Below, piece after piece: positions 31,578 to 40,632 of a stretch of 59,309 nt of DNA. This DNA is from Streptococcus penaeicida (GTDB lineage Bacteria; Bacillota; Bacilli; Lactobacillales; Streptococcaceae), in NCBI RefSeq assembly GCF_002887775.1, contig NZ_LOCM01000027.1, positions 1-59,309 of the forward strand, given 5' to 3'. A model generated the notes under the pieces. It was not told where the DNA came from, ran no database searches, and worked only from the letters and a program-made list of their open reading frames with translations. The first letter of the stretch is position 1; each line of letters opens with the position of its first letter. The translations under genes were made by a program, and so were the position numbers.

Positions 31578-31942
31578 TAGTTTTCTCCTACGACCTTAAT
31601 ATTTTGCACATACACATTAACCATATCAGCTGTCAAACCTAGTTGACTTTCAAGGTTAAACTTCACCCGTTCTTGGATGTTTTTAGAAACTTCACTGATT
31701 TTCACACCGTAACTCATTACAGTATAAACATCAACAGAAAGACCCATATCTGTTGATTTCACAACTACACCTTTAGCGTAGTTTTCTTTGCGAAGTAGTG
31801 ATTGGAAGTTGTCTTTAATAGCACTTTTACTTGCCATCCCAACAACGCCAAAGATTTCCGTTGCTGAACCACCAACGACAGTTGCAATAACGTCGTCAGA
31901 TAGTTCAATGAGACCATCATTTGTATTAATTTTTACAGTCAT
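31577..31942 (-). CDS. Asp23/YloU family protein
   Basis: This 121-residue Asp23/Gls24-family protein (LSDDVIATVVGGSATEIFGVVGM) is the usual partner encoded just upstream of fakA. Translation is coupled by a one-base overlap. Its function is unclear; family members are envelope-stress related. Confidence 0.9.
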   Translation of the reverse strand: MTVKINTNDGLIELSDDVIATVVGGSATEIFGVVGMASKSAIKDNFQSLLRKENYAKGVVVKSTDMGLSVDVYTVMSYGVKISEVSKNIQERVKFNLESQLGLTADMVNVYVQNIKVVGEN

Positions 31943-32087
31943 ATTTACTACCTCAAAAAGTTTTTATCACTTAATTATATCTAAAATTAGACCATTTGTC
32001 ACGTAAACCACCGTATACCTCTAAAATCAGGCATTTTAATAGAAAAAAATAGCGCTAGCCATTGCGATAGCTCCAAAACCAAGAAAA

Positions 32088-32110
32088 AGAAAAAAAGCCC
32101 TAAGGCTTAT
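32088..32110 (-). terminator. Probable terminator after rpmB
   Basis: On the minus strand AAGCC-TTA-GGGCTT forms a short stem followed by T7. The stem is small, so the call is moderate. Confidence 0.55.
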
Positions 32111-32115
32111 TTCAA

Positions 32116-32304
32116 TTATACGCGTTCAACTTTACCAGATTTAAGCGCACGAGCTGAAGCCCAAACTTTTTTAGGTTTACCATCAACAAGAATAGTAACT
32201 TTTTGAAGATTTGGTTTAACTGTACGTTTAGTTTGATTCATAGCGTGTGAACGGTTGTTACCAGATACGGTTTTACGACCTGTGAAATAACATACTTTTG
32301 CCAT
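32116..32304 (-). CDS. rpmB: 50S ribosomal protein L28 (bL28)
   Basis: This 62-residue ribosomal protein starts [20 protein letters not shown] and ends [15 protein letters not shown], typical of bL28. No four-cysteine zinc motif is present, so it is the zinc-free form. It is monocistronic, with a strong ribosome site (AGGAGGAAAC). Confidence 0.96.
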   Translation of the reverse strand: MAKVCYFTGRKTVSGNNRSHAMNQTKRTVKPNLQKVTILVDGKPKKVWASARALKSGKVERV

Positions 32305-32427
32305 TTTATCAGTTTCCTCCTAGGTAGAATGTGTTTACGATGTGCTAGCACCACATACCAAACTATTCTATCATAAGGGCATGTAATTGGCAAGCTTTTT
32401 TTCTTAGACAATTTGTCTCAATTTGCA

Positions 32428-32730
32428 TTAATCTTCCATGGCTATTACTAGAGATTCATAGAGACTTTGAACCGTTCCATCATTTAAAACTTCAGTAATA
32501 TGATCTTCCATACCGTCACGAAATTCATAAGTATAGGCCACTCCACTTGGATTTACAACTCCAAATTTTTTGTGTTCTCTATGTGGGTGGGCGATGGTCA
32601 AAGATATCTTTCTTTCAACGTCGATTGGAACTGTATATTTAAAGAGAATGTCCCTTTGACTGGTTTTCCCAACCAAATAACCTGATTGGGAAAAAAGCTC
32701 CATCAACGCTTCCATTTCCTTATCCGTCAT
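32428..32730 (-). CDS. Small protein of unknown function coupled to a serine hydrolase
   Basis: This 100-residue, soluble, charged protein (MTDKEMEALMELFSQSGYLVG ...; no membrane segment or signal) is not one I recognise. It overlaps the end of the preceding hydrolase gene by 11 bases and uses a ribosome site inside it (GGAGGCAAG), so the two are translated together. The HPHREHKKFG segment is His-rich. It could be a regulator or partner of the hydrolase, but nothing in the sequence shows that. Confidence 0.7.
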   Translation of the reverse strand: MTDKEMEALMELFSQSGYLVGKTSQRDILFKYTVPIDVERKISLTIAHPHREHKKFGVVNPSGVAYTYEFRDGMEDHITEVLNDGTVQSLYESLVIAMED

Positions 32731-33784
32731 ACTTGCCTCCTTGATTGGCTAACTCTTCTTTTTCAAGTTCAAATAGCATCAAATATATTAATTGAATACA
32801 TAGTTCAGATTTTCCAACATTATCCGTAGTCCCAGCCAAGTAAACATCCAATTGTGGACAATAAAATGCAAAAGCACCTGAAATACCAGAATGACCAATA
32901 AAACTCAACCTAGCTTCTTTATTAAACTGACCTAGCGACAACTTCATATGACCACCACCATATTCAACTGGCGCGTAATCACCTTGCAAAGGATAATAAT
33001 CTTGCATTTCCTGCCAATGGTCTTTATTAAATAGATCGCCTTGGATGAATGCCCTGATAAAAGTCATTGTGTCAGCAGTGGTCGACACGCCCCCACCAGC
33101 CCCTTGGGCGCTAGCAACAATTTTGGGACGATAAAGATAGTCTTTACCTGTATATAATGGAGGAATCATACCATATTCACTGCTGACAAGGTAAGAGCGA
33201 TTTAGCCCTAAGGGTTCCATTATAAAGCGATCAATACAGTCATCAAGCGAAAGATGATGAATTTTCTCAATAATTTCTCCCAACAACATGAAATTGATAT
33301 CCGCATAATGAGCCTGATCGCTACTAGGTAAAAAATGTGCATCACTTTGTCTAACCCAATCAAGCATATCATCAAATGTATATGAAAAATCAGCTTCAGC
33401 AATTTTCTGACGAAGATAAATAGGTTCCTCAAAAAAGATATTGGCTAGCCCACTTCTTTGAAACAAGAGATCCTTAATTGTAATATATTGCGTCTGATCT
33501 TTTCCCATATAGTGATTCAACTGGGACAGCTTTTCTTTTTCGATGAAATCGGTTACAATATTATTGTAGGATATTTTACCCTGATCGATTAATTGCAAAA
33601 TGAGGGTAGTTACCCACATTTTAGTGACACTAGCCAATAAAAAAGGCGTCTGATCGGTCATGGGACCGTGTTCAAATTGAGCAACTTCTTGCCCATTTCC
33701 TTTTTCTATGGAAATAATTGCTTTAGGGAGTTGATTTTTTTCAACAAAACCCTGAAAAAGCTTTTGTAAATTTTCTTTAGACAC
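32720..33784 (-). CDS. Beta-lactamase/PBP-like serine hydrolase
   Basis: This 354-residue protein of the class C beta-lactamase/esterase fold has SxxK at Ser52-Lys55 (LASVTKMW), a YxN-like motif altered to YAD (160-162), and GHSG (in FIGHSGISG) in the place of KTG. No signal peptide is evident, so it is probably cytoplasmic and not a resistance enzyme; an esterase or peptidase role is possible. It is divergent from a LysR regulator 68 bases away. Confidence 0.82.
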   Translation of the reverse strand: MSKENLQKLFQGFVEKNQLPKAIISIEKGNGQEVAQFEHGPMTDQTPFLLASVTKMWVTTLILQLIDQGKISYNNIVTDFIEKEKLSQLNHYMGKDQTQYITIKDLLFQRSGLANIFFEEPIYLRQKIAEADFSYTFDDMLDWVRQSDAHFLPSSDQAHYADINFMLLGEIIEKIHHLSLDDCIDRFIMEPLGLNRSYLVSSEYGMIPPLYTGKDYLYRPKIVASAQGAGGGVSTTADTMTFIRAFIQGDLFNKDHWQEMQDYYPLQGDYAPVEYGGGHMKLSLGQFNKEARLSFIGHSGISGAFAFYCPQLDVYLAGTTDNVGKSELCIQLIYLMLFELEKEELANQGGKYDG

Positions 33785-33797
33785 TACAAGACCTCCC

Positions 33798-33828
33798 TAT
33801 AAGACTTTCTCATCATCGGAAAGATATA
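33798..33828. promoter_or_regulatory. Dyad in the hydrolase/LysR divergent promoter region
   Basis: TATA-AGA-CTTTC (33798-33809) faces GAAAG-ATATA (33819-33828) around a 9-base centre in the 68-base gap between divergent genes. This is the position and symmetry expected of a LysR-type operator. No binding evidence is available. Confidence 0.4.
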
Positions 33829-33852
33829 AACAACTAACTAAGGATACTAGAC

Positions 33853-34737
33853 ATGGATATAAGACAACTTTCTTATTTTTTAACAATAGCAAAAACACAA
33901 AATTATTCGCACGCTTCAAAGATTCTGTTTGTCTCCCAACCAGCTTTAAAACAGGCTATCTCAAAAATGGAAGAAGAATTCAATACCCAACTCTTCATTT
34001 ACAATAACCACCGCTTAAATTTAACCGATTCCGGTCAAAAACTTTTGGAAAGAGGCGAACCAATTGTAAAAGAATTTAACGAATTGGTTTTTGATATGCA
34101 AAATCTAGCTGAGCTCGAAAGAGAATCTCTAACTATTGGTGTTACTTTCTTGACCATGCTCCAATACATGGACCAAATTTCACGTTTCATTCGTAAAAAT
34201 CCCAATGTTGACTTACGCATCATTCAAGAAGGATCCATGAAATTACAGCATTTATTGGTTAAAGAAAAAATTGATATTGGCATCCTATCATTCCCACAAA
34301 TTGAGCATGATATTATTATTGATTCTGTTGCTATCAATCATTCCAGCTACACAGCTTGCCTAGTCGTTCCGAAAAATCATCCCTTATCTGGACTTGATAA
34401 AGTAACATTTAAGGATATAAAAGGCTATAACATTGCAAGCTTGAGTGATAATTTTGCATTAGGTGAATTAACTAAAAAGAGATGTCGTGAATTAGGTTAC
34501 ATCAATCAAGTTATTCTAACTCATGATGATTTTGAAATTCTTTTACATAGTCTAAAGAAATTAGACGCTATTACCGTTCTCCCTCGAGAATTTGAGGAGT
34601 TAAGCCCTGTTCAAGATTTAGTCTGGATTCCAATCCACGATATCAACAATCTCTATAAACAAGGCTTAGCCTACCGCAAAAACATGTCAGGTAATTCAAC
34701 TACCGTTAAGAAATTTATCGAAGCTATTAAAAATTAG
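33853..34737 (+). CDS. LysR-family transcriptional regulator
   Basis: This 294-residue protein has an N-terminal winged HTH (MDIRQLSYFLTIAKTQNYSHASKILFVSQPALKQAISKMEEE; core YSHASKILFVSQPALKQAI) and a C-terminal effector domain (about 90-290). It sits divergent to the serine hydrolase and converges tail to tail with buk, overlapping its stop by four bases. By the usual LysR rule it controls the divergent gene and itself; control of the pdh-ptb-buk operon is possible but unsupported. Confidence 0.92.
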   Translation: MDIRQLSYFLTIAKTQNYSHASKILFVSQPALKQAISKMEEEFNTQLFIYNNHRLNLTDSGQKLLERGEPIVKEFNELVFDMQNLAELERESLTIGVTFLTMLQYMDQISRFIRKNPNVDLRIIQEGSMKLQHLLVKEKIDIGILSFPQIEHDIIIDSVAINHSSYTACLVVPKNHPLSGLDKVTFKDIKGYNIASLSDNFALGELTKKRCRELGYINQVILTHDDFEILLHSLKKLDAITVLPREFEELSPVQDLVWIPIHDINNLYKQGLAYRKNMSGNSTTVKKFIEAIKN

Positions 34738-35804
34738 TTTTCATCCGGAAAGTCTAATACTTGGTAAGTTTCGTTTTCTCGAAGAACACGCAAACCACCT
34801 AATGCTAAGGCTTCCAATTCAAATTCACCTGGATAAGCTTTGAATGGGCCAATAAAGGCAACCTTTTCAGCTACTTTTTGACGCAGTCTTTCTGAATAGG
34901 CCATACCACCAGTGATGCTTACCATATCTATAGGTCCATTAATGCTTACAGCTAAACTAGCGATAGTTTTAGCGATTCCAAGGGCCATAGCATCAAATGC
35001 TAAGGCTGCAGATTCATCACCGGCTTGAATAGCCGCTTCAACTTCACGCAAATCAGCTGTTTTACATAATGATTGTAAACCGGCTTTTTTTCTGACCAAA
35101 ACATTAAAGTTATCAAGACCCATTTCTTTAACCAACTTAACAGTCGTCTTGATTGGAAGTCCGCCAGATCTTTCAGCAGAGAACATAATTTCATCATCTG
35201 AAACAAAATCAACCACTTGACCTTTTTCGTGAGCACTTGCACTTGAACCACCGCCCAGATGAGCAATAATGATATTGATATCTTTATAATCTTTACCAAG
35301 ATCTTCCGCTACTTTACGGGCAACCGCACGCATATTTAAATGGTGACCAGTTGAAGTCCGTTCAACTCCTTTAATACCAGTGATTCGAGAAACTGGTCGC
35401 ATAGAATCAACAGTAACTGGATCATAAACATAAGCTGCTTTGCCTTGACCATATTTTTCCATAAGGGCCTTAGCTAATTTAGCACCCATATTTGAAGGAT
35501 GTTCCAATACAGGATGGTTTTCCAAATGATTAATAAGGGCATCATTAGCTAAGATAGCACCTGGTTTAACTGGGCCAATTAAGCCACCACGACCAACAGC
35601 TAATTCAATAGCTTCAACACCATGTTTTTCAATCACTTTTTCAATATCTGCTAAACGCATTTCAAATTGATCAAAGACTTTAGTATAACGCTCTAAATCT
35701 TTTGAATGATAAGTGATTTCTTCTTTCCAAACTTGTTCTTTATCTTGGTACATAGCTACTTTTGTCGATGTTGCACCTGGATTAACAACAATTACTCTAT
35801 CCAT
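34734..35804 (-). CDS. buk: Butyrate kinase
   Basis: This 356-residue member of the acetate/butyrate kinase (ASKHA) family converts acyl phosphate plus ADP to a carboxylic acid plus ATP. Visible motifs are the N-terminal VVNPGATSTKVAM, IIAHLGGGSSASAHEKGQVVD and SITGGMAYSERLR. It lies 26 bases after ptb, completing a CoA-to-acid energy-yielding module fed by the 2-oxo acid dehydrogenase upstream. Acyl chain preference cannot be read from sequence; branched-chain acyl phosphates are possible. Confidence 0.93.
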   Translation of the reverse strand: MDRVIVVNPGATSTKVAMYQDKEQVWKEEITYHSKDLERYTKVFDQFEMRLADIEKVIEKHGVEAIELAVGRGGLIGPVKPGAILANDALINHLENHPVLEHPSNMGAKLAKALMEKYGQGKAAYVYDPVTVDSMRPVSRITGIKGVERTSTGHHLNMRAVARKVAEDLGKDYKDINIIIAHLGGGSSASAHEKGQVVDFVSDDEIMFSAERSGGLPIKTTVKLVKEMGLDNFNVLVRKKAGLQSLCKTADLREVEAAIQAGDESAALAFDAMALGIAKTIASLAVSINGPIDMVSITGGMAYSERLRQKVAEKVAFIGPFKAYPGEFELEALALGGLRVLRENETYQVLDFPDEN

Positions 35805-35830
35805 ATTCTATTCCTATTCCTTTTCCCTGA

Positions 35831-36745
35831 TTATTTATTGCTTGTCATGATAATTTGAGAAAGCAAGATTGAGGCATACTTCTCTTCAAAGCTTGAGCTT
35901 CTTGAAGTGATAATAACTGGAACTTGAGCTCCCATGATAAGACCAGCCATCTCTGAACCACCAAATAAGGTCAAAGATTTTGATGCGATATTACCAGTTA
36001 CAATATCTGGAGCAAATAAGATATCGGCATCCCCTTGAATTCTGCCAGAGTATTCCTTTTCTTTTGCGCTTTCAGGCGATAGCGATAAATCAATAGACAA
36101 AGGTCCTTCAACAGTGAATTCTTTATTATCTTGATACTCTTGCGTCAATTCTGTTTCCATAACAGATGATGGGAGTTTTGGAATCAAGGTTTCAGCGGCA
36201 GAAAGTAATGACACTTTAACATGATCAATATGTAATGAAGACATAACTTCTACAGCATTTGTAATCACAACTTTAGCAGTTTCTTTATCTGGTTGGAGAA
36301 CAAGTCCACCATCAGTGATTGCGATTAACTTGTTGAGGCTAGGCATTGATAAGACAGCAACGTGAGAAAGCGTATCAGCTTTACGGATACCTGTTTCTTT
36401 GTTGACAACTTCTTTAAGGACTTTACCAGTTGAGATATGACCCTTAAGGATTGCATCTCCTTTACCTGAACGAACCAATTCAACCCCTTTGAAGGCTGCT
36501 TCTTGATCATCAGCGACTGCTACAATCTCGTAAGACTCTTTTGGAATATCAAAGCCTTTTAATTTCTCTTCTAATTTCGCGTGATCATCGATTAAATAAG
36601 CAAAAATCCGTTTTTCACTAACAGCACGTTCAATACAAGCTAAAACCTCTTCATCTGCGGCTTTAATGGCAACCAGGTTGATTGGTTTTACAACTTCTTT
36701 AATTTCGGGTCTTGCTTCAAATAATTTATCAATTAACAATGACAT
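35831..36745 (-). CDS. ptb: Phosphate butyryltransferase
   Basis: This 304-residue phosphate acyltransferase of the Ptb/Pta C-terminal family (GKGDAILKGHISTGKVLKEVV; NIASKSLTLFGGSEMAGLIMGA) converts acyl-CoA plus phosphate to acyl phosphate and CoA. The ATG at 36745 follows GGAGGAAAAAAC. It is separated from the upstream membrane gene by 63 bases containing a long stem-loop. With buk it forms the standard two-gene module. Confidence 0.92.
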   Translation of the reverse strand: MSLLIDKLFEARPEIKEVVKPINLVAIKAADEEVLACIERAVSEKRIFAYLIDDHAKLEEKLKGFDIPKESYEIVAVADDQEAAFKGVELVRSGKGDAILKGHISTGKVLKEVVNKETGIRKADTLSHVAVLSMPSLNKLIAITDGGLVLQPDKETAKVVITNAVEVMSSLHIDHVKVSLLSAAETLIPKLPSSVMETELTQEYQDNKEFTVEGPLSIDLSLSPESAKEKEYSGRIQGDADILFAPDIVTGNIASKSLTLFGGSEMAGLIMGAQVPVIITSRSSSFEEKYASILLSQIIMTSNK

Positions 36746-36765
36746 GTTTTTTCCTCCTATAATAA

Positions 36766-36801
36766 AGGGACTGTCTTCACCTAAGTTGAAAAGCAGCCCC
36801 T
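36766..36801 (-). promoter_or_regulatory. Long intercistronic stem-loop upstream of ptb
   Basis: On the minus strand AGGGGCTG...CAGTCCCT and inner TTTTCA...TGAAGA fold into a long hairpin with a 7-base loop (one G-U pair in the outer stem, one in the inner). It is followed by TTATTATAGG, not a clean T-run. It may be a partial terminator or an mRNA-stability element that sets ptb-buk expression apart from the upstream genes. Confidence 0.6.
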
Positions 36802-36808
36802 AAAGTCA

Positions 36809-37858
36809 TTAGATATCGAGTTTATAATCTTCAGGTGTAACCAAATGAAGAACGTTCATAAAGAGGTGTTTAAAGATAAATCCAAATGCTACTGGGCCAC
36901 CGACGAATACAAGTAAAGCACTTAGAATATTCATAAGAGACCAGCCACCTTTTGCTAGGTTCAAGTGGTTAATTGGGCCTACAAGTCCACTAAATCCAAA
37001 GCCCGCACTCATTGGAGTTCCTTGAATGTTGAAGAAATAAGCTAGAGCACCACAAGCTGCAGCAGAGCAGATGATTGGCAATAAGGTTTTTGGATTTTTA
37101 ACCCATACTGGCATTGAAATTTTTGGTGAACCAAGGAAGTGAGCTAAGGCTGTACCATGTGAGTTAACTGACCAACCAAGAATGGCGAAACCAAAACCAG
37201 TTGCACAGATACCAACGTTAGCAGCACCTGAACCAAGACCAGCTAGAGAAATGGCAAGGGCAATACCTACGGTTGTGATTGGTGACACGATAAGGAAACC
37301 AAAGACAATGGCTAAGAGGATACACATGATTAATGGTTGTAAGTTAAGCAATTGAGCTGTTCCCATACCAATGAATTTAGTAATCATTGAAACATATGGT
37401 AAGGTGAAGCGACCAATCAGACCAACAACTAACATCATGAGTGGTGGAATGACCAAAATAGTATAAGCTTTTAGACCGTTACCTACCCAGAGGATAATAG
37501 CAGCACCAATAGCAGCTGTTAACATCATATTGATAATGTCACCAGTACCAGCCATCATAATCATGCCATCTTTTGCCGAAATAGCACCGGAAGCAAAGAG
37601 TGTTGCCAAGCCAAGAGCTGCCGACTGGATTGGATTAAACTTGAAGTTCATTCCGACCATAATCCCGCAAACCAAGCCCATGGTTGAGTTTGACATGCCT
37701 AACCCCCAGGCTAATGGTGCTAAGAATGGCATTGATGGAATCAAGGATTTCACTAGTTCAGATAGTAAAGCTCCAGGGATAAGAACGACTACTGCCCCTA
37801 AAGCAATACCATTCAAAATGTTCATTGCAAATGCTTTTGCAGTTAATTTATTTTCCAT
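36809..37858 (-). CDS. Stand-alone PTS IIC-like membrane protein (PTS_EIIC_2 family)
   Basis: This 349-residue, very hydrophobic protein has about ten membrane segments and resembles the EIIC_2 family of PTS permeases (GIALGAVVVLIPGALLSELV; SNSTMGLVCGIMVGMNFKFNP). No EIIA or EIIB partner is present in the operon, so phosphorylating transport is doubtful. The start is the ATG at 37858 after AGAGGAAAAATT, 10 bases past the lpdA stop. Operon context suggests import of a substrate, or export of a product, of the oxo-acid pathway; this is inference only. Confidence 0.8.
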   Translation of the reverse strand: MENKLTAKAFAMNILNGIALGAVVVLIPGALLSELVKSLIPSMPFLAPLAWGLGMSNSTMGLVCGIMVGMNFKFNPIQSAALGLATLFASGAISAKDGMIMMAGTGDIINMMLTAAIGAAIILWVGNGLKAYTILVIPPLMMLVVGLIGRFTLPYVSMITKFIGMGTAQLLNLQPLIMCILLAIVFGFLIVSPITTVGIALAISLAGLGSGAANVGICATGFGFAILGWSVNSHGTALAHFLGSPKISMPVWVKNPKTLLPIICSAAACGALAYFFNIQGTPMSAGFGFSGLVGPINHLNLAKGGWSLMNILSALLVFVGGPVAFGFIFKHLFMNVLHLVTPEDYKLDI

Positions 37859-37868
37859 AATTTTTCCT

Positions 37869-39281
37869 CTATTGGTGGATACCATGTCCAAGTAAGATTT
37901 CACTTGCATCCATAATTGTCTCAGCTAAGCTTGGGTGATTGTGGATGGTTAAAGTGATATCTTCAGCTGTCAATAAGTTTTCAATTGCCAAAGTAATTTC
38001 AGCGATTAACTCACTAACACCAGATCCTACAAGTTGGGCACCAATAATTCTATTGTCTTTTTTATCTGAAATTAAGCGAACAAAGCCTTCAGGATTTGCC
38101 ATTGAAAGAGCACGACCGTTGCTTGCAAATCTAAATGTTGCAACTTTAGCATCAATACCAGCTTCTTTAGCAGCAGCTTTGGTCATACCTACTGTTGCAA
38201 TTTCTGGTTGTGTATATGCAACTGTTGGGATAACAAGATAGTCCGCAGCAACACCCTCAACTTGAGCAATAGCTTCAGCAGCAACTTTAGCTTCGAAAGA
38301 AGCTTTATGTGCTAAGGCAGGACCAGCTGTGATATCACCAATCGCGTAAATATGTTTAACCTGAGTTTGCATTTGTTCATTAACTGGAATCAGACCTCTC
38401 TCATCCAAGTCTAAACCAGCAAGTTCAATGGAAACATTATCAGTGTTTGGACGACGGCCAACAAGGACCGCAACTTTATCAGCAGTGATTTTCTCTTCTT
38501 TATCTCCATTTTGGTAGAATAGATCAATCCCTTGAGCTGTTTTTTCGTAACGAGAAGCTTTAGCACCCGTAATAATGGTCATGCCAAGCTGCGCTGCTTG
38601 ATCAAGAACTGGTTTCACTAAATCAGCCTCGAACCCACCTAATACACGGTCCATTCCTTCAAGAATAGTCACATGGCTACCAAGGTTGGCATAAGCCATA
38701 GCTAATTCCATACCAATATAACCACCACCAATGATAGCTAATTCTTTTGGTACTTCTTGCAAGTTGAGGAGACCTGTTGAATCAAGAATGTCTTCTCCGA
38801 ATGGGAAAGCTTTCAATTCAATTGGACGACTACCTAAAGCTAAAATCACGTTTTTAAAGCGGTAGCCTTCACCCAAACCATCTTCCGGTGTCACAAAAAC
38901 GGTATCTTTGGAAACAAAGTGCGCTTCCCCTTTAACAATAGTCACTTTATTCTTTTTCAATAGAGTTTCAACGCCCATTGTTAATTTAGAAACAACTTGA
39001 CTGTTTTTCCATTCTTGTGCTTTTGCAAAATCTAAGCTTGTTTCGCCAAAACTGATGCCGTAAGGAGATTCCATTTTACTGTGGGCATAGTCATGACCAA
39101 CTTGAATCAAGGCTTTTGATGGAATACAGCCAACGTTCAAGCAAGCACCACCAATGTTGCCTTTTTCAATAATGACAACTTTTTGACCCAGTTGGGCAGC
39201 GCGAATCGCTGCCACATAACCACCAGGTCCTGAACCAATAACAATAGTTTCTACTTCATTTGTAAATCCGCCTACTACCAT
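37869..39281 (-). CDS. lpdA: Dihydrolipoamide dehydrogenase (E3)
   Basis: The 470-residue E3 reoxidises dihydrolipoyl groups of E2, making NADH. It shows the FAD motif VIGSGPGGYVAAIRAAQLGQ, redox disulfide GGACLNVGCIPSK, NAD motif IIGGGYIGMELAMAY, second FAD motif YAIGDITAGPALAH and the catalytic HNHPSLAE. It has no N-terminal lipoyl domain, and its start MVVGGFTNEVETIVIG is like that of Gram-positive pyruvate dehydrogenase E3. Confidence 0.95.
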   Translation of the reverse strand: MVVGGFTNEVETIVIGSGPGGYVAAIRAAQLGQKVVIIEKGNIGGACLNVGCIPSKALIQVGHDYAHSKMESPYGISFGETSLDFAKAQEWKNSQVVSKLTMGVETLLKKNKVTIVKGEAHFVSKDTVFVTPEDGLGEGYRFKNVILALGSRPIELKAFPFGEDILDSTGLLNLQEVPKELAIIGGGYIGMELAMAYANLGSHVTILEGMDRVLGGFEADLVKPVLDQAAQLGMTIITGAKASRYEKTAQGIDLFYQNGDKEEKITADKVAVLVGRRPNTDNVSIELAGLDLDERGLIPVNEQMQTQVKHIYAIGDITAGPALAHKASFEAKVAAEAIAQVEGVAADYLVIPTVAYTQPEIATVGMTKAAAKEAGIDAKVATFRFASNGRALSMANPEGFVRLISDKKDNRIIGAQLVGSGVSELIAEITLAIENLLTAEDITLTIHNHPSLAETIMDASEILLGHGIHQ

Positions 39282-39285
39282 GCCA

Positions 39286-40620
39286 TTACCCCTCTGCCAA
39301 TAATAAATCTGGATCGCTTAGGTAAGATTTAAGCAAGTTGATAGCTTGTTGTGCGTAAACACCGTCAATTGCGCGATGATCGAAAGCAAATGAAATTTTC
39401 ATAACATTCTTCAATACTGGGGTACCTTCTTCGTCAGGCATAAAGATTTTATCGATACGACCAACGTTTAAGATAGCAATTTCTGGCAAGTTAATGATTG
39501 GAGTTGACCAAACACCTGCTGTTGCTGCAGCACCAACGTTTGTTACTGAAATAGAACCTTTGCCCATATCAGCTGTTCCAAGTTTACCATCACGCGCTTT
39601 TTGTGAAATTTCAGAGATTTCTTGCGCGATATCAAAGAGGCTCTTACGTTCAGCGTTACGAATCATTGGTACCATTAAGCCACGAGGTGTGTCTGTAGCA
39701 ACACCGATATTGTAGTATTGGTGATGGCTGATTTCGTTTTTATCCATATCGATAGATACGTTTAAGTCTGGGAAGCGTTTCAACATAGCAACTAAAGCTT
39801 TAACCAAGTATGGTGTGAAGGTTAATTTAATACCTTTTTCAGCTGCGATGACTTTCATCTTGTTGCGGTGAGCGACAAGGGCATCAACTTCTGCTTGGTC
39901 GAAGACGGTAACTTGTGCCACTTCGCTAGAGCTTTTAGCCAAAACATCAGCAATCGTGCGGCGAATTGATGGCATTTTTTCTACCACTTCCGCAAACTCT
40001 TCATTTGTTGCTTTTGGAGCAGCTACTGCTTTTTCTTCAGCAACTTCTTCATGCACTTCTGGTGCTTGTTCTTGAACTTGTGCTACCTGTGCAGCTCCGC
40101 CATTCGCCAAGAAAGCATCGACATCTTCGATAGTGATTTTGCCATTGCTTCCACTGCCGTTTACTAAGCGTAAATCAACATCTTTTGAGCGTGCATATTT
40201 GCGAACACGTGGAACAGCTAGGAGACGAACATCAACTGAAGGGTCTACTTGAGCAACCGCTACTTGTTTTGGTGCTTCTGTTTTTTCTTCAACTGGTGCT
40301 TCTTCTTTTGGAGCTTCAGCTGCAGCTGGAGCTTTACTTGCTGCTGAGTTATCTCCGCCAGCCAAGTATGCTTTTAATTCTTCTTCAGTTTCAACTATGT
40401 CAGCGATTGGTTGACCAACGATTCCAGTATCTCCTGCTTCAACATAAATTTTTGCAAGATAACCAGAAATTGGGCTTGGAAGTTCAACGACTGCTTTATC
40501 ACTTTCGATTTCAAGTAGGGTAGTATCTTCAACAACTTTGTCCCCAACTTTTGCAGTCCATGACATGATGACACTTTCGTGAGTTCCTTCACCAGCATCT
40601 GGTAAAATATATTGGTACAT
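39286..40620 (-). CDS. pdhC: Dihydrolipoamide acyltransferase (E2) of a 2-oxo acid dehydrogenase
   Basis: The 444-residue E2 core has one lipoyl domain (1-80; lipoyl-lysine Lys42 in [10 protein letters not shown]), an Ala/Pro/Glu-rich linker, a peripheral subunit-binding domain (about 130-170; [19 protein letters not shown]), a second linker, and the catalytic domain with active-site HRAIDG near the end. Sequence style ([10 protein letters not shown]) is like pyruvate dehydrogenase E2 of Gram-positives. The gene lies 12 bases after E1beta. Confidence 0.93.
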   Translation of the reverse strand: MYQYILPDAGEGTHESVIMSWTAKVGDKVVEDTTLLEIESDKAVVELPSPISGYLAKIYVEAGDTGIVGQPIADIVETEEELKAYLAGGDNSAASKAPAAAEAPKEEAPVEEKTEAPKQVAVAQVDPSVDVRLLAVPRVRKYARSKDVDLRLVNGSGSNGKITIEDVDAFLANGGAAQVAQVQEQAPEVHEEVAEEKAVAAPKATNEEFAEVVEKMPSIRRTIADVLAKSSSEVAQVTVFDQAEVDALVAHRNKMKVIAAEKGIKLTFTPYLVKALVAMLKRFPDLNVSIDMDKNEISHHQYYNIGVATDTPRGLMVPMIRNAERKSLFDIAQEISEISQKARDGKLGTADMGKGSISVTNVGAAATAGVWSTPIINLPEIAILNVGRIDKIFMPDEEGTPVLKNVMKISFAFDHRAIDGVYAQQAINLLKSYLSDPDLLLAEG

Positions 40621-40632
40621 GCTAACTCCTCC

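Noticed and set aside
33220..33432. Separate small gene inside the serine hydrolase on the same strand
   Set aside because: It is an out-of-frame shadow of the hydrolase coding sequence, hydrophobic only by codon shift, with no ribosome site.
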